Positions 43,505-52,424 of a stretch of 64,000 nucleotides of DNA are shown here, piece after piece (the first letter of the stretch is position 1; the number at the start of each line of letters is the position of its first letter). The stretch is from NCBI RefSeq assembly GCF_004366595.1, contig NZ_SORE01000006.1:62001-126000 (forward strand). The letters run 5' to 3'. The notes under the pieces were generated by a model. That model saw nothing but the letters and a program-made list of their open reading frames with translations, was not told the origin of the DNA and searched no databases. Made by a program: the position numbers and the translations under genes. This DNA comes from Paraburkholderia rhizosphaerae (GTDB taxonomy: Bacteria > Pseudomonadota > Gammaproteobacteria > Burkholderiales > Burkholderiaceae).

Positions 43505-44462
43505 TCAAAGGCTCCTTCGACGTCAGATCCGCGCCGGCATCGCGATGAGCGGTAGCGATGCCGGTGCTTCTTCGCGGCAGAAAACGCAGCACGAGCAGCA
43601 ACAACGCGGCCAGCGCCGGACACCAGCGGAAATCGGTCGCAACCGGCAAGCGTCGGCCCAATCGAGGGTCGGACATCGCCGCATACAGCGACGGGAATCC
43701 GTCGAGCCGTCGATAGCCGAAGCCGGTATGGGCGGCGAGCGCACGAAGATACGGCTCGCGCAACTCCGACAATTGTTCATGTCCGCCGGCTACGCCGCCT
43801 CGCGTGGGTGCCGACTGCACCACTTCGTCCGCGCGCCAGTATCCGGAGCGCTCGCCCTGCGCATTGGTGCGCGGAATCGGCGCCGGCTGGTCGCCGCCGA
43901 CGCCGATGATCCATCCGTCCGCCTGTCCTTGCGCAATGCCATGTACCATCGTTTCCGACGGCGATACCGGCGGCGCTTCCTGGCCATCGGTGACAAAGAT
44001 GACCGCGGCCTTCGATTCCGGTTGCGAAGCCGCTTGAACCGCCGAGTAAATACCGCCTTGCGCGATCACGCTGCTATCGGCCCAGCGCATGCGGCCACCA
44101 ATTTCGTCCAGCGACGACAGCAACGCGTCGTAGTGCGCGCAGACGTCGACCGGAACAAAAAGAAGCAACGAGCGCGTGCCGGTAAACACGCTCCAGCCGA
44201 CCCGCGAACCACACGGCAACTGCTGCAGCACCTGCTGCATCGCGGTCTTCGCGAAAGCGAGCCGGCTCACGGGCCGCCCGTCTAGCGTCAGGTCCTCGGT
44301 ATCCATGCTCTGCGTGATATCGAACGTGACGATGTAGCGGGCGACGAGTCTCGTATGTTCGACAGGCGGCATCCATACGGCAGCGACAAGCAGCAGGGCG
44401 GCGGCGCCGAGCAACGCGTGCCGGCGCAACAAGCCCTTCCAGTCGAGGCCGGCGAGCGTCAC
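43461..44462 (-). CDS. mxaL: MxaL-like von Willebrand A domain protein
   Basis: A 333-residue membrane-anchored VWA protein. It has an N-terminal hydrophobic segment (residues 15-31), then a VWA domain whose metal-site motif is DITQSMD (Thr in place of the middle Ser, as in MxaL). A second hydrophobic segment lies near residues 283-294. In methylotrophs MxaL helps insert calcium into PQQ methanol dehydrogenase. It starts at GTG 44462, overlapping mxaK (GTGA). It is last of six genes mxaR-S-A-C-K-L on the minus strand. The symbol rests on gene order, size and domain content. Confidence 0.75.
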   Translation of the reverse strand: MTLAGLDWKGLLRRHALLGAAALLLVAAVWMPPVEHTRLVARYIVTFDITQSMDTEDLTLDGRPVSRLAFAKTAMQQVLQQLPCGSRVGWSVFTGTRSLLLFVPVDVCAHYDALLSSLDEIGGRMRWADSSVIAQGGIYSAVQAASQPESKAAVIFVTDGQEAPPVSPSETMVHGIAQGQADGWIIGVGGDQPAPIPRTNAQGERSGYWRADEVVQSAPTRGGVAGGHEQLSELREPYLRALAAHTGFGYRRLDGFPSLYAAMSDPRLGRRLPVATDFRWCPALAALLLLVLRFLPRRSTGIATAHRDAGADLTSKEPLTSPSSALPESAQPH

Positions 44463-45016
44463 GGCAGCTCCTGTGGTACCGCACCGCGTACGGTTACACT
44501 GCGCTGTTGCTCGATGTCCTCATCGGTATCGGCTTCGTCGCCCGCTTCGGGCGCGAGACGCAGCGCGCGCTCGTAGTTGTAGCGCGCGTCCCAGTCGGTC
44601 GGGTCGTCGCGCAGCAAATCCCGATAGCGCGTTTTCGCCAGTTCGATCAGCGGCTGCGAACGCACCGGACCAGTCGCATCGTCGCCTGCCGCTTCACGAA
44701 GATTCATATTCGCGAGATCGAAAAGCGCCGCCCGTCGAACCCTGGCCGGCACCGGCCCCAGGGTCAAGTCGTTGTACAACCTGGCCGCGTCGACCACGCG
44801 GTGCGCAGCCGATAACGCGACCGCGCGTGCGAGCCTTGCTTCGGGGGCTTCGTTAGCGGGTGCGGCGGACAGCTGGGCGACCGGCGCGTTGCGTATCGCG
44901 GCGATTTCCCGATCGAGATCGCTGGTTCGCTTGAGTTGCAGCGCGTAAAAGACCGCAACGCCTGCGGAGCAGACCGCGGCGCCACCGAACACCATGTGAA
45001 TCCATCGGCGTTTCAT
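44459..45016 (-). CDS. mxaK: MxaK-like membrane-anchored protein
   Basis: A 185-residue protein with one N-terminal membrane helix (about residues 8-25) and an alpha-helical, TPR-like periplasmic part (AARLYNDLTLGPVPARVRRA, YRDLLRDDPTDWDARYNYERAL). The ATG at 45016 overlaps the mxaC stop (ATGA). In Methylobacterium, mxaA, mxaK and mxaL mutants make calcium-free, inactive methanol dehydrogenase. This protein alone would be hard to name; its place between two VWA genes makes MxaK the best call. Confidence 0.7.
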   Translation of the reverse strand: MKRRWIHMVFGGAAVCSAGVAVFYALQLKRTSDLDREIAAIRNAPVAQLSAAPANEAPEARLARAVALSAAHRVVDAARLYNDLTLGPVPARVRRAALFDLANMNLREAAGDDATGPVRSQPLIELAKTRYRDLLRDDPTDWDARYNYERALRLAPEAGDEADTDEDIEQQRSVTVRGAVPQELP

Positions 45017-46002
45017 GCCCAGCTCCGCTTCTGAACACTGCTGATGCTGATCAACACTACACAACAGGCGAGCGCGGCGATAAAGCAGATCGTGCTTCGA
45101 TCCTGTCTCGGCAGTCGCTCGAAGAAGACCGATTGCCGATTTTCACGGCGTCCGATTTCGGCCATTGCCGCGGCCATTTGCTCCGCGTCTTTCGCCTGAT
45201 ACAGGTGATAGGGCGTGCGCAACGACTGGAAGAAGCGATGCAGTTCGGCTTCCGCCGAATGCTCGAAACGCGGCGCAATGTTGGTGAGATCGGGACTGAA
45301 AATGCCGCTGCGCAGATAGACGAAATACAGCGCGATGCCATCTTGCGCGAGCGCCGCGCTGATCTGTTCGCGGGCCGTCGCGTTCAGACGCGCGCCGCCG
45401 TCGGAGACGAGCACGATCGCGCGACCGCCGGTGCGCGGCCGCCCGTCGAACTGCCGAACCGCATACGGCAACCCGGCGTCGAGCCGCGTGTCCGGCATGC
45501 CGCGGCCGACATTCGTTGCATCCATCGCCGCATCGACGATTGCGTGGTCGCGCGTGAACGGGACCGCGAGCATCGGTTGCAGGCCGAACAGCGCAAACGC
45601 GAAGCTGTCGTTCGGACGACGCGCGACGAACGTCGCTAACGCGCGCGTTGCGACGCGCTTTTTCGACTCGCCGCCGGCCGAACCATTCGACGACGGGGCG
45701 AGTCCGCGTCCGAGCTCGGCGTCCATGCTGGCGCTGCGGTCCATCAGGATCAAAATCTCGCCGCCGGTGCCCGTCACTTGCCTGCGCAGATTCGAACTGC
45801 CTGGACCCGCAAGCCCGACGATGATCGCCGCGATCGCGAGCATCGCGACGACGCGCCACAACACGCTGACAAAGCGTCCGATGGGATCGGGCGGCAACCA
45901 CGCAACGCTCGCGAAAGGCAGCGAATCGATACGCCGCCGCGACAGCGGCAACGCTGCGAGCGGCAGCAGTGCAAGGACCCAAGGGTGCGCGAAGTCCAGC
46001 AT
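45013..46002 (-). CDS. mxaC: MxaC-like von Willebrand A domain protein
   Basis: A 329-residue protein with the BatA/BatB layout. Two N-terminal hydrophobic segments (residues 5-20 and 47-65) are followed by a VWA domain with a perfect metal-site motif DRSASMD. A C-terminal hydrophobic anchor (ICFIAALACCVVLISIS) completes it. VWA proteins partner MoxR AAA ATPases in metal insertion and complex assembly. The start is ATG 46002, five bases after the mxaA stop, and it overlaps mxaK. Confidence 0.78.
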   Translation of the reverse strand: MLDFAHPWVLALLPLAALPLSRRRIDSLPFASVAWLPPDPIGRFVSVLWRVVAMLAIAAIIVGLAGPGSSNLRRQVTGTGGEILILMDRSASMDAELGRGLAPSSNGSAGGESKKRVATRALATFVARRPNDSFAFALFGLQPMLAVPFTRDHAIVDAAMDATNVGRGMPDTRLDAGLPYAVRQFDGRPRTGGRAIVLVSDGGARLNATAREQISAALAQDGIALYFVYLRSGIFSPDLTNIAPRFEHSAEAELHRFFQSLRTPYHLYQAKDAEQMAAAMAEIGRRENRQSVFFERLPRQDRSTICFIAALACCVVLISISSVQKRSWA

Positions 46003-46007
46003 GGCGG

Positions 46008-46937
46008 TCAGTGATGATTGCGCCGTTCGGCTTGATAAAGCGCTTCGGCGAACTCACGCAACGAAAAACGCTCGGGCGGCTGCACGCTTTCAAAGAAGCG
46101 CGCGCTCGAGCAACGAAAGAACGCTTCGAGCTGCGGTCGGAGCGGCTGCAAATGCGGTGCATCGCGTATCAATTCGGGCAGCGAGCGCGCGCGCACCACG
46201 CGGCCGGCGGTCGAATTGAGCGCGTCGTGCAGCATGCGCCACGCGGTCGCATCGCTGTCCACCGATGCGGGCTCACGGCGGCGCAGTGTGCGCCACGCGC
46301 GCGCAAACGGTAGTCGCGCCGATTCGCGCCGGTCACGCCAGAATCCCCATACGCACCACGCAATCAGCACGCCGAAGGTGGCCGACAGCCAGAGCGCGAG
46401 TAAACGCCGCGTGGGTGCCACAGCGGGCGCCGGGATCACGCGGTCCGCTTGCAATGGCATCAGTCGGCCGCGATGGGGCGGCACGGAAAGCGTCAGTGGC
46501 GCGACCGTCACGGGCCAGTCCGGTACATCGAGCGTTGCGCCGGAGGTCAGTTTTAGCGATACCGCGGGGACAGTTACCGGCGCAAGCTGCTCGGGCGTAT
46601 TCACAATCTGATAGCGCAGCACGAGCCACTGGCGGCCTTCATCGTCCGTTGAAATGGACGGCGGATGACGTTCCAGCCATGGCGTGATGCGGCCGGCGGA
46701 CGGTTGCGCGGCAAGCTCGGCCGGACGGCCGTGGTCTTGCAACAGCACCTTCTGCTCAAGCACATCGGCGAGCGTGTGGCCGAACGCGGGAGGCTGTTGC
46801 ACAACGGCTTGATCGGCGCTCGCCAACGGGCAGATGCCGAGCATCATCGCTGGCCCGAGCGCTAGCCCGAGCGCGATCGCAACCGTTGCACGCACGCGCT
46901 CCTGTTGATGCTCGCGTCCGCTCGCTCGCAGCGTCAT
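46008..46937 (-). CDS. mxaA: MxaA-like protein
   Basis: A 309-residue protein with an N-terminal signal segment, a periplasmic beta-rich domain (about 30-170), one transmembrane helix (LLALWLSATFGVLIAWCVWGFW) and a cytoplasmic C-terminal domain. ATG 46937 is chosen because it overlaps the mxaS stop (ATGA) and gives an export signal; the open frame further upstream is antisense-like filler. In methylotrophs MxaA is needed for calcium insertion into methanol dehydrogenase. Confidence 0.72.
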   Translation of the reverse strand: MTLRASGREHQQERVRATVAIALGLALGPAMMLGICPLASADQAVVQQPPAFGHTLADVLEQKVLLQDHGRPAELAAQPSAGRITPWLERHPPSISTDDEGRQWLVLRYQIVNTPEQLAPVTVPAVSLKLTSGATLDVPDWPVTVAPLTLSVPPHRGRLMPLQADRVIPAPAVAPTRRLLALWLSATFGVLIAWCVWGFWRDRRESARLPFARAWRTLRRREPASVDSDATAWRMLHDALNSTAGRVVRARSLPELIRDAPHLQPLRPQLEAFFRCSSARFFESVQPPERFSLREFAEALYQAERRNHH

Positions 46938-47806
46938 GCGACCTGCTCCACGAAGTAGCGGCTGACTGCGTCGGCATCGACTGTGTCGGTCGCGAAAAGG
47001 GGCTGCACGCCGCATTGCGTGAACGTGCGACTGATGTGGTCGCGGTGGGTCGCGACAGCCGCGCGCCATCGGTCGCGCAACGCGTCGGTGATCCAGATCG
47101 AGCGTCGTTCGCCCGTTTCCATATCGTGTGTTGTGAGCCAGCCGTTCGTCGCTGGTGGCTCGAGCTCCGCCGAGTTCCACAACACGATCGGCACCAGCCA
47201 GATACGTGGGACCGATCGAAGCAACGCCGCAAGCGTGTCGAGCGGCCAGTGGAAGTCGGACACGAGGAAGACCATGCATGCACGCTCAGCGATGCGTGCC
47301 AGTGTCTTTTCCAGTCCGGCTGCCGGCGATGCGCGCCGTTGTCGTGGCTCGCCGGGTTTCGCGTGCCGTAGCGTGTCGCTCATCAATGCACCGGCTCCGC
47401 GTACATGGCGCGCGGGCAAGAACAGATCGTCGCGCTCGCTCGTATCGAACGCCAGCATGCCGACCCGGTCGCCATGACGAAACGCGCTGTAGCCAAGCGC
47501 TTCGGCGAATTGCGCGGCGGCGTCGAGCTTCGACGTCGTGTGGCCGAACCGCATCGACGCGGACACGTCCACCACCGCGTAGACCGGCACGGCGACGCGT
47601 TGCCGGTGCAATCTGACCAGCCATTCACCGTATCCGCCACGGATGCTCGCGCGAATATCGATGCGCCGCGGGTCCGGATAATCGAACAGCCGCGCATGCG
47701 AGATGAACTCCTGCCCGACGCCGACACTTGTTCCTCGATGCGAGCCGGGTCGCACACCGGCCACCCGCACCGGCAATCTGTAGTGAAATTCCTTGAGCGG
47801 CGACAT
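46934..47806 (-). CDS. mxaS: MxaS-like DUF58 protein
   Basis: A 290-residue cytoplasmic protein of the DUF58/VWA-like family. The characteristic FDYPDPRRIDIRASIRGG block (the DUF58 box) is followed by a VWA-like core with DVSASMRFG. DUF58 genes nearly always sit beside a MoxR ATPase and membrane VWA genes, as here. It lies 13 bases after mxaR and overlaps mxaA by four bases. Confidence 0.82.
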   Translation of the reverse strand: MSPLKEFHYRLPVRVAGVRPGSHRGTSVGVGQEFISHARLFDYPDPRRIDIRASIRGGYGEWLVRLHRQRVAVPVYAVVDVSASMRFGHTTSKLDAAAQFAEALGYSAFRHGDRVGMLAFDTSERDDLFLPARHVRGAGALMSDTLRHAKPGEPRQRRASPAAGLEKTLARIAERACMVFLVSDFHWPLDTLAALLRSVPRIWLVPIVLWNSAELEPPATNGWLTTHDMETGERRSIWITDALRDRWRAAVATHRDHISRTFTQCGVQPLFATDTVDADAVSRYFVEQVA

Positions 47807-47819
47807 GACCAGGGTCGCG

Positions 47820-48839
47820 TTACGGCGCCGCGATGCGCTCGACGATCTGCTGGATCAGCGCCTGCGCGAGTTCGGCGCGCCGCAGTTCGTAGATCGGCGT
47901 GAAGAACACTCGATGCGCGAGCGTCGGCGCGATGACGGCGTGCACATCGTCCGGTTCGACGTACGCGCGACCGGCGAGCCACGCGACAACTCGCGCCGCG
48001 CGCAACATCATGCTCATCCCGCGCGGGCTCGCGCCCGCGAGAATCAGGTTGCTCATGTCGACGTCGTCGAGCGCGATGCCGTAACGCTCCGGCGACTCGG
48101 TGGCTCGCCAGATCTCCAGCGCATAGCGCTCGATCGCTTCCGATGCGTGCACGCTCGACTGGATGATGGCGGCAATCGTGTTCAGTTCCTGCCATGGCAG
48201 CACGGCCGGCGTCACGCGCTCAAGCAACGCGTCGGTGTCGTGAAACGTCGGGTCGAACACCAGCGCGCGGCGCACGTCATCGTCGTCGGGCGTGGTCATG
48301 TTCAGCTCGAACATGAAGCGGTCGCGTGCGGCCGACGCGAGTTCGAAGGTTTCCTCCTTTTCGACCTTGTTCCGGTCGGCGAACAGCGTCATGTGCGGAA
48401 AGTTGTATTCGCGGTCGAACGCGAACACCGATCGCTCGGCCATCGCGCGCAGTAACAGCGATTGAACCTGCGGGCGCGCACGATTGATTTCGTTGAAGAA
48501 GAAGGTCGACAGCGATTCGCCGTGTTTCAGCAACGGTCCGGGTTCGATGCGCGGTTTGCCATCCGCATCGACGTACGTGTGATACACGAGGTCGCCCGGC
48601 ATCAGATCGATCGTGCCTTCGACGCGCTCGAACTGACCGCCCACTGCGCGCGCGATCGCGCGCAATAGCGTCGTTTTCCCGACGCCGACGCCGCCTTCGA
48701 GCAACACATGGCCGCGTGCGAACAGCGCGATATTGATCAGGCGCACCGTGTCGGGCTGTCCGATCACCGCCTTCGCGGCTTCGCGTTCCAGGTTAAGCGC
48801 ATCGGTGCGCCAGTCCTGCAGTTGCTCGTTGGCACCCAT
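47820..48839 (-). CDS. mxaR: MoxR-family AAA ATPase (MxaR)
   Basis: An AAA+ chaperone ATPase of 339 residues, first gene of the mxaRSACKL cluster. Walker A GGVGVGKTT, Walker B FFFNEINRARPQVQ and the sensor segment SPRGMSMMLRAARVVAWLAGR are those of MoxR ATPases (AAA_3 plus lid). ATG 48839 is preferred to GTG 48854 because GAGGAC lies 7 bases upstream. It presumably drives remodelling of the VWA proteins during metal or cofactor loading of a periplasmic dehydrogenase. The region 48840-49065 upstream holds no gene and should contain the promoter. Confidence 0.85.
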   Translation of the reverse strand: MGANEQLQDWRTDALNLEREAAKAVIGQPDTVRLINIALFARGHVLLEGGVGVGKTTLLRAIARAVGGQFERVEGTIDLMPGDLVYHTYVDADGKPRIEPGPLLKHGESLSTFFFNEINRARPQVQSLLLRAMAERSVFAFDREYNFPHMTLFADRNKVEKEETFELASAARDRFMFELNMTTPDDDDVRRALVFDPTFHDTDALLERVTPAVLPWQELNTIAAIIQSSVHASEAIERYALEIWRATESPERYGIALDDVDMSNLILAGASPRGMSMMLRAARVVAWLAGRAYVEPDDVHAVIAPTLAHRVFFTPIYELRRAELAQALIQQIVERIAAP

Positions 48840-49065
48840 CGTTCGCGTCCTCACGATCCGCCGTCATCGGCCCCGTCAGCGCGCGAGTCGATCGATCGCA
48901 CGGTAGCGGTGACCAGTGTGGTCAACTGCAACGGCAGGCCGCAGGTTTTATGCCAGTGGAACCCTGCAGCGCTAACCCGGCGAGCGCATCGGCCAGTGAA
49001 TGCGTCAGCCGCGAATGACGCGTGCCAGTCTGTGCCAACAGCGGGGACAGTGTGTGTCTTTCTGG

Positions 49066-50013
49066 TCAGTTGGACCTGAAATCGATGCCGATTTCATGCA
49101 AGTATGGAATCGACGGCGCGGCGCCCGCGCGCGTCACGCAGGTGGCTGCCGCCGCCTGTGCGAACGCGATCGCGCGCGGTCCCGACGCGCCGCCGACGAT
49201 CGCCGTCGCGAAGGCGCCGGCGAACGTATCGCCCGCGCCGGTCGTGTCGACGGCGGTAACGGGTGAAGCCGGGAAAAACGCGACCTGCGCGCCGTGGTCC
49301 GTTTCGAAGTGTGCGACCACGCCTCGCGCGCCGAGCGTGACCAGCACATGCGTGGCGCCGGCGTCATGCAGTGCGCTTGCGACCGCTTTCGCGTCGTCGA
49401 TCGAATCGACCGGCCGCGCCGACAGCGTGGCCGCTTCCACTTCGTTCACCACGAGATATCGGATTTGAGGAAGAAGACGCGCCGGTTCCGGGCTTTGCAC
49501 AGGCGAAGCATTAAGGAGCACTGGAATACCGGACTGCCGTGCAGTTGACAGCACGCTTTCAACGGTCGCGACCGGAACGGTGAGATCACAGACAATCATC
49601 CGTGCGGTGGCAAGCGAATCGACGTGCCGCGCGACCTGCTGCGGCGTCAGATCGCCGTTGCTGCCCTGCACGGTGACAATCGAGTTATTGCCCGTGTGGT
49701 CGACGACCACCATCGCGATGCCGCTTGCCGCATGTTCGCTCGTTACCACGCCCGAGCAATCGATGCCCTCGGCCTGCAGACTGGCGAGCAGCCGCGGACC
49801 GAATTCGTCGTTGCCGACACAGGCGATCAGTGCGACGTTTGCGCCGAGTCGCGCCGCGGCGATCGCCTGGTTTCCTCCCTTGCCACCCGGCGCCACAAGG
49901 AACCGGTTGCCTTGCAGGGTTTCGCCGGGGCGCGGAAAGTGCGGCACGACCGTCGCGAGATCCATGTTCACGCTCCCGACGACGACAATGCGCGGCAACG
50001 GTTCGTCTGTCAT
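49066..50013 (-). CDS. rbsK: Ribokinase
   Basis: A PfkB-family sugar kinase of 315 residues that phosphorylates ribose, or a similar pentose, at C5. The first PfkB signature is APGGKGGNQAIAAARLGA; the second, with the catalytic Asp, is AVDTTGAGDTFAGAFA. The N-terminal VVVGSVNMDLATVV binds sugar. It is last in the minus-strand pentose operon, 149 bases after the HAD gene. True substrate specificity within the operon is unproven. Confidence 0.9.
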   Translation of the reverse strand: MTDEPLPRIVVVGSVNMDLATVVPHFPRPGETLQGNRFLVAPGGKGGNQAIAAARLGANVALIACVGNDEFGPRLLASLQAEGIDCSGVVTSEHAASGIAMVVVDHTGNNSIVTVQGSNGDLTPQQVARHVDSLATARMIVCDLTVPVATVESVLSTARQSGIPVLLNASPVQSPEPARLLPQIRYLVVNEVEAATLSARPVDSIDDAKAVASALHDAGATHVLVTLGARGVVAHFETDHGAQVAFFPASPVTAVDTTGAGDTFAGAFATAIVGGASGPRAIAFAQAAAATCVTRAGAAPSIPYLHEIGIDFRSN

Positions 50014-50162
50014 TTCGTTCGTTTAAAGGATCGTCCGATCGTCCTGCATACCGAAACGGAAGGATAACCCTTTCTGATACGAAATGATTCAGCGCGCGAC
50101 GCGGGAAGCGACTGAAGAAGCGACGACTCAGGCGGCGGCCGGCGGGTTACGCGCCGCAATGC

Positions 50163-50825
50163 TCACGCGGAAACCTGCAGCACGATTTCATCGCCATCGG
50201 TGACCGCGCGGATGCAGCGCAGGTCTTGCACGCGCACGGTTTCGCCGAGTCCGGCAGCCGACGACGCCCACGCAATCGCGATTACTTTCGCGCCCGCCGC
50301 GAGGCCCGCCTCGATGCCGGCCGGTGCATCTTCGAAGACCACGCCGTCGCGTGCGTCGGAATTCATGCGCCGCGCCGCGAGCTGAAAACCGTCCGGTGCA
50401 GGCTTGCCGCGCGTCACGTCTTCCGCGCTGACGAGCAATTGTGGCGCGGGCAGGCCGGCGGCCTCCAGACGTTTGAGCGCGAGCGCGCGATCCGCGGACG
50501 TCACGACGGCCCAGCGGTGCGCGGGCAATGTATGCAGCAATGCGCCTGCGCCGGGCACTTCGATGATGCCGTCGGTATCGTCATACTCGCGCCGCATCAG
50601 CGCGAGCGCGTCCGCTTCGACATCCGCGCCAGCCGGCGCGAGCGCGCGCATCGTGTCGATCGTGCGGCGCCCCTGGGCTTCACGCACCACGAGTTCAGGG
50701 TCCAACCCGTACCGGTTCGCCCACTCGATATACGCGCGGTGCATCGGCGCGCGGGAATCGAGCAGCGTTCCGTCCATATCGAACAGCACACATTTACAGC
50801 GCAGCAAATCCAATTGTCGATGCAT
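50163..50825 (-). CDS. HAD-superfamily sugar phosphatase
   Basis: A 220-residue HAD hydrolase, subfamily IA with a helical cap. Motif I is FDMDGTLLDS with nucleophile and acid Asp, motif II is VVTSA, motif III is the Lys in RGKPAPDGF and motif IV is VFEDAPAGIEAG. This is the sugar-phosphatase / beta-phosphoglucomutase-like pattern (YfbT/GPP group). It lies 20 bases after the DeoR gene, inside the pentose operon, so it may clear dead-end pentose or pentitol phosphates. Confidence 0.85.
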   Translation of the reverse strand: MHRQLDLLRCKCVLFDMDGTLLDSRAPMHRAYIEWANRYGLDPELVVREAQGRRTIDTMRALAPAGADVEADALALMRREYDDTDGIIEVPGAGALLHTLPAHRWAVVTSADRALALKRLEAAGLPAPQLLVSAEDVTRGKPAPDGFQLAARRMNSDARDGVVFEDAPAGIEAGLAAGAKVIAIAWASSAAGLGETVRVQDLRCIRAVTDGDEIVLQVSA

Positions 50826-50845
50826 GAAATAGGGTCCTGGAAAAA

Positions 50846-51646
50846 TCAGCTGGCGAGCAGCAATTCGATGCCTGCGTCTTCAGCAGCGGTGCGTGCATTG
50901 TGCGGTAAATCGTCGTCGCAGACCCAGGTCGACACCCGCTCGAACGGCACGATCGATACGAAGCCGCGTTGCCCCCATTTGGTGCTGTCCGCGATCGCGC
51001 AGACCTGGCGGCTACGTTCGATTGCCGCGTGTTTGAGCTGGGTTTCCAGCTGGTTGGCGTTGGTCCAGCCGGCTTCGAGGTCGATGCCGCGCGCGCCCAT
51101 AAAGAACAGGTCGAAATGCAGCTGGCCGACTTGCGCGAGCGCCACCGGACCGACGGTCGCGAGTCCGTTGCGATAAAGCTCGCCGCCGATCAGATGGACG
51201 TCATACGCGGGATGTCCGGCCAGTTCCATCGCAAGATTGATGCCGTGCGTGACAATCGACAGATGATAGACATCGGGCAGACCCTCGCGAATCCGGCGCG
51301 CAAGTTCCATCGCGGTCGTGCCGGAATCCAGGTAGACCACCATGCCATTGCGAATCAACTCCGCGGCGTGGCGCCCGATGCGCTGTTTCTGCGTTTGTCC
51401 TTCGCGCGCCCGCAGCGGATAGTCGATCTCCGAATCGACCAGCACCGCGCCGCCGTGCACACGCCGCAGCCGCCCTTGTTCCTCGAGCACCTGCAGGTCG
51501 CGGCGGACTGTCATCGGCGACAACGAAAATTGCTGTGCGAGATCGCTAACCCGGCATTGGCCGCCTTTTTCCAACGCATCGAGGATCAACTCCCGACGAT
51601 GGTCGGCCAGTACGCTATCGGTTGTATTTTTCTCGGGCGTGGGCAT
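50846..51646 (-). CDS. DeoR/GlpR-family transcriptional regulator
   Basis: A 266-residue repressor. The N-terminal helix-turn-helix (about residues 18-70) includes the DeoR signature CRVSDLAQQFSLSPMTVRRDLQVLEEQGRLRRVHGG. The C-terminal sugar-phosphate sensor domain has YLDSGTTAMELARRI. It sits inside the operon it most likely controls. Upstream of the first gene are ATGTTCG/CGAACAT half sites identical to those of GlpR-type operators (57761-57828). The inducer is probably a pentulose phosphate. Confidence 0.88.
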   Translation of the reverse strand: MPTPEKNTTDSVLADHRRELILDALEKGGQCRVSDLAQQFSLSPMTVRRDLQVLEEQGRLRRVHGGAVLVDSEIDYPLRAREGQTQKQRIGRHAAELIRNGMVVYLDSGTTAMELARRIREGLPDVYHLSIVTHGINLAMELAGHPAYDVHLIGGELYRNGLATVGPVALAQVGQLHFDLFFMGARGIDLEAGWTNANQLETQLKHAAIERSRQVCAIADSTKWGQRGFVSIVPFERVSTWVCDDDLPHNARTAAEDAGIELLLAS

Positions 51647-51704
51647 GGAATCCGTGTCCGTAATGCGGCCACGTAAGCGCGTGCCGCGCGGGTTATCTGC
51701 GAAA

Positions 51705-52424
51705 CTATTTTAATCCGTCGATCACATCGGGCGTTTCCACCTGACCGTAGTAGGCGCCGGCGCCGTGCTTGCGCAGATAATGCTTGCGGATCAGCGTTTC
51801 CTTGATCGGTGGAGCGATCGGGTTGATCGTGCGCGTCAGGTAAGCCATCTGCGCGATCTCTTCGAGTACGCGGCTGTTATACACAGCTTTTTGCGCGGAC
51901 GTGCCCCATGTGAACGGTCCGTGACATGCAACGATGATCATCTCGACTTCGTGAGGGTCCAGTCCACGCAGCCGCTGGACAATCTGATGGCCAGTCTCGA
52001 CCTCGTAGTCGCGCTCGATCGCGTCATCGCTCATCGGCTCGGTCACCGGAATCGGCTCGGTCAGGTGATCGGCGTGCGTGGTGCCGAACACCGGAATTTC
52101 CCTGCATGCTTGCGCCCACGCGACCGCGTACATCGAATGCGAATGACAGACGCCGCGGATACCGGCGAACTCGCGGTACAACACCGCGTGAGTCTTCGTG
52201 TCCGACGACGGTCGCCCGCTCCCTTCGACAATATCGCCGTCGAGGTCGACCACCACCATCAGGTCCGGCGTCAGCTCGTCATACGGTACGCCGCTCGGTT
52301 TGATCGCGAACACGCCACGCGCTGCGTCGAATGCGCTCACATTGCCGAATGTGTAGATCGCGAGTCCTTGTTTGGGGATCTCGAGATTCGCCTCGTAGGC
52401 CTCGCGCTTCAGTTCAGTGAACAT
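51705..52424 (-). CDS. araD: L-ribulose-5-phosphate 4-epimerase
   Basis: A zinc-dependent class II aldolase/epimerase of 239 residues that converts L-ribulose 5-phosphate to D-xylulose 5-phosphate, delivering it to the pentose phosphate pathway. Zinc ligands are visible in CHSHSMYAVAWAQ. GTTHADHLTEPIPVTEPM and the C-terminal KHGAGAYYGQ are typical of AraD/UlaF/SgbE. It overlaps the kinase gene by 16 bases. UlaF-type assignment cannot be excluded, but the neighbouring AraB-type kinase favours AraD. Confidence 0.88.
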   Translation of the reverse strand: MFTELKREAYEANLEIPKQGLAIYTFGNVSAFDAARGVFAIKPSGVPYDELTPDLMVVVDLDGDIVEGSGRPSSDTKTHAVLYREFAGIRGVCHSHSMYAVAWAQACREIPVFGTTHADHLTEPIPVTEPMSDDAIERDYEVETGHQIVQRLRGLDPHEVEMIIVACHGPFTWGTSAQKAVYNSRVLEEIAQMAYLTRTINPIAPPIKETLIRKHYLRKHGAGAYYGQVETPDVIDGLK

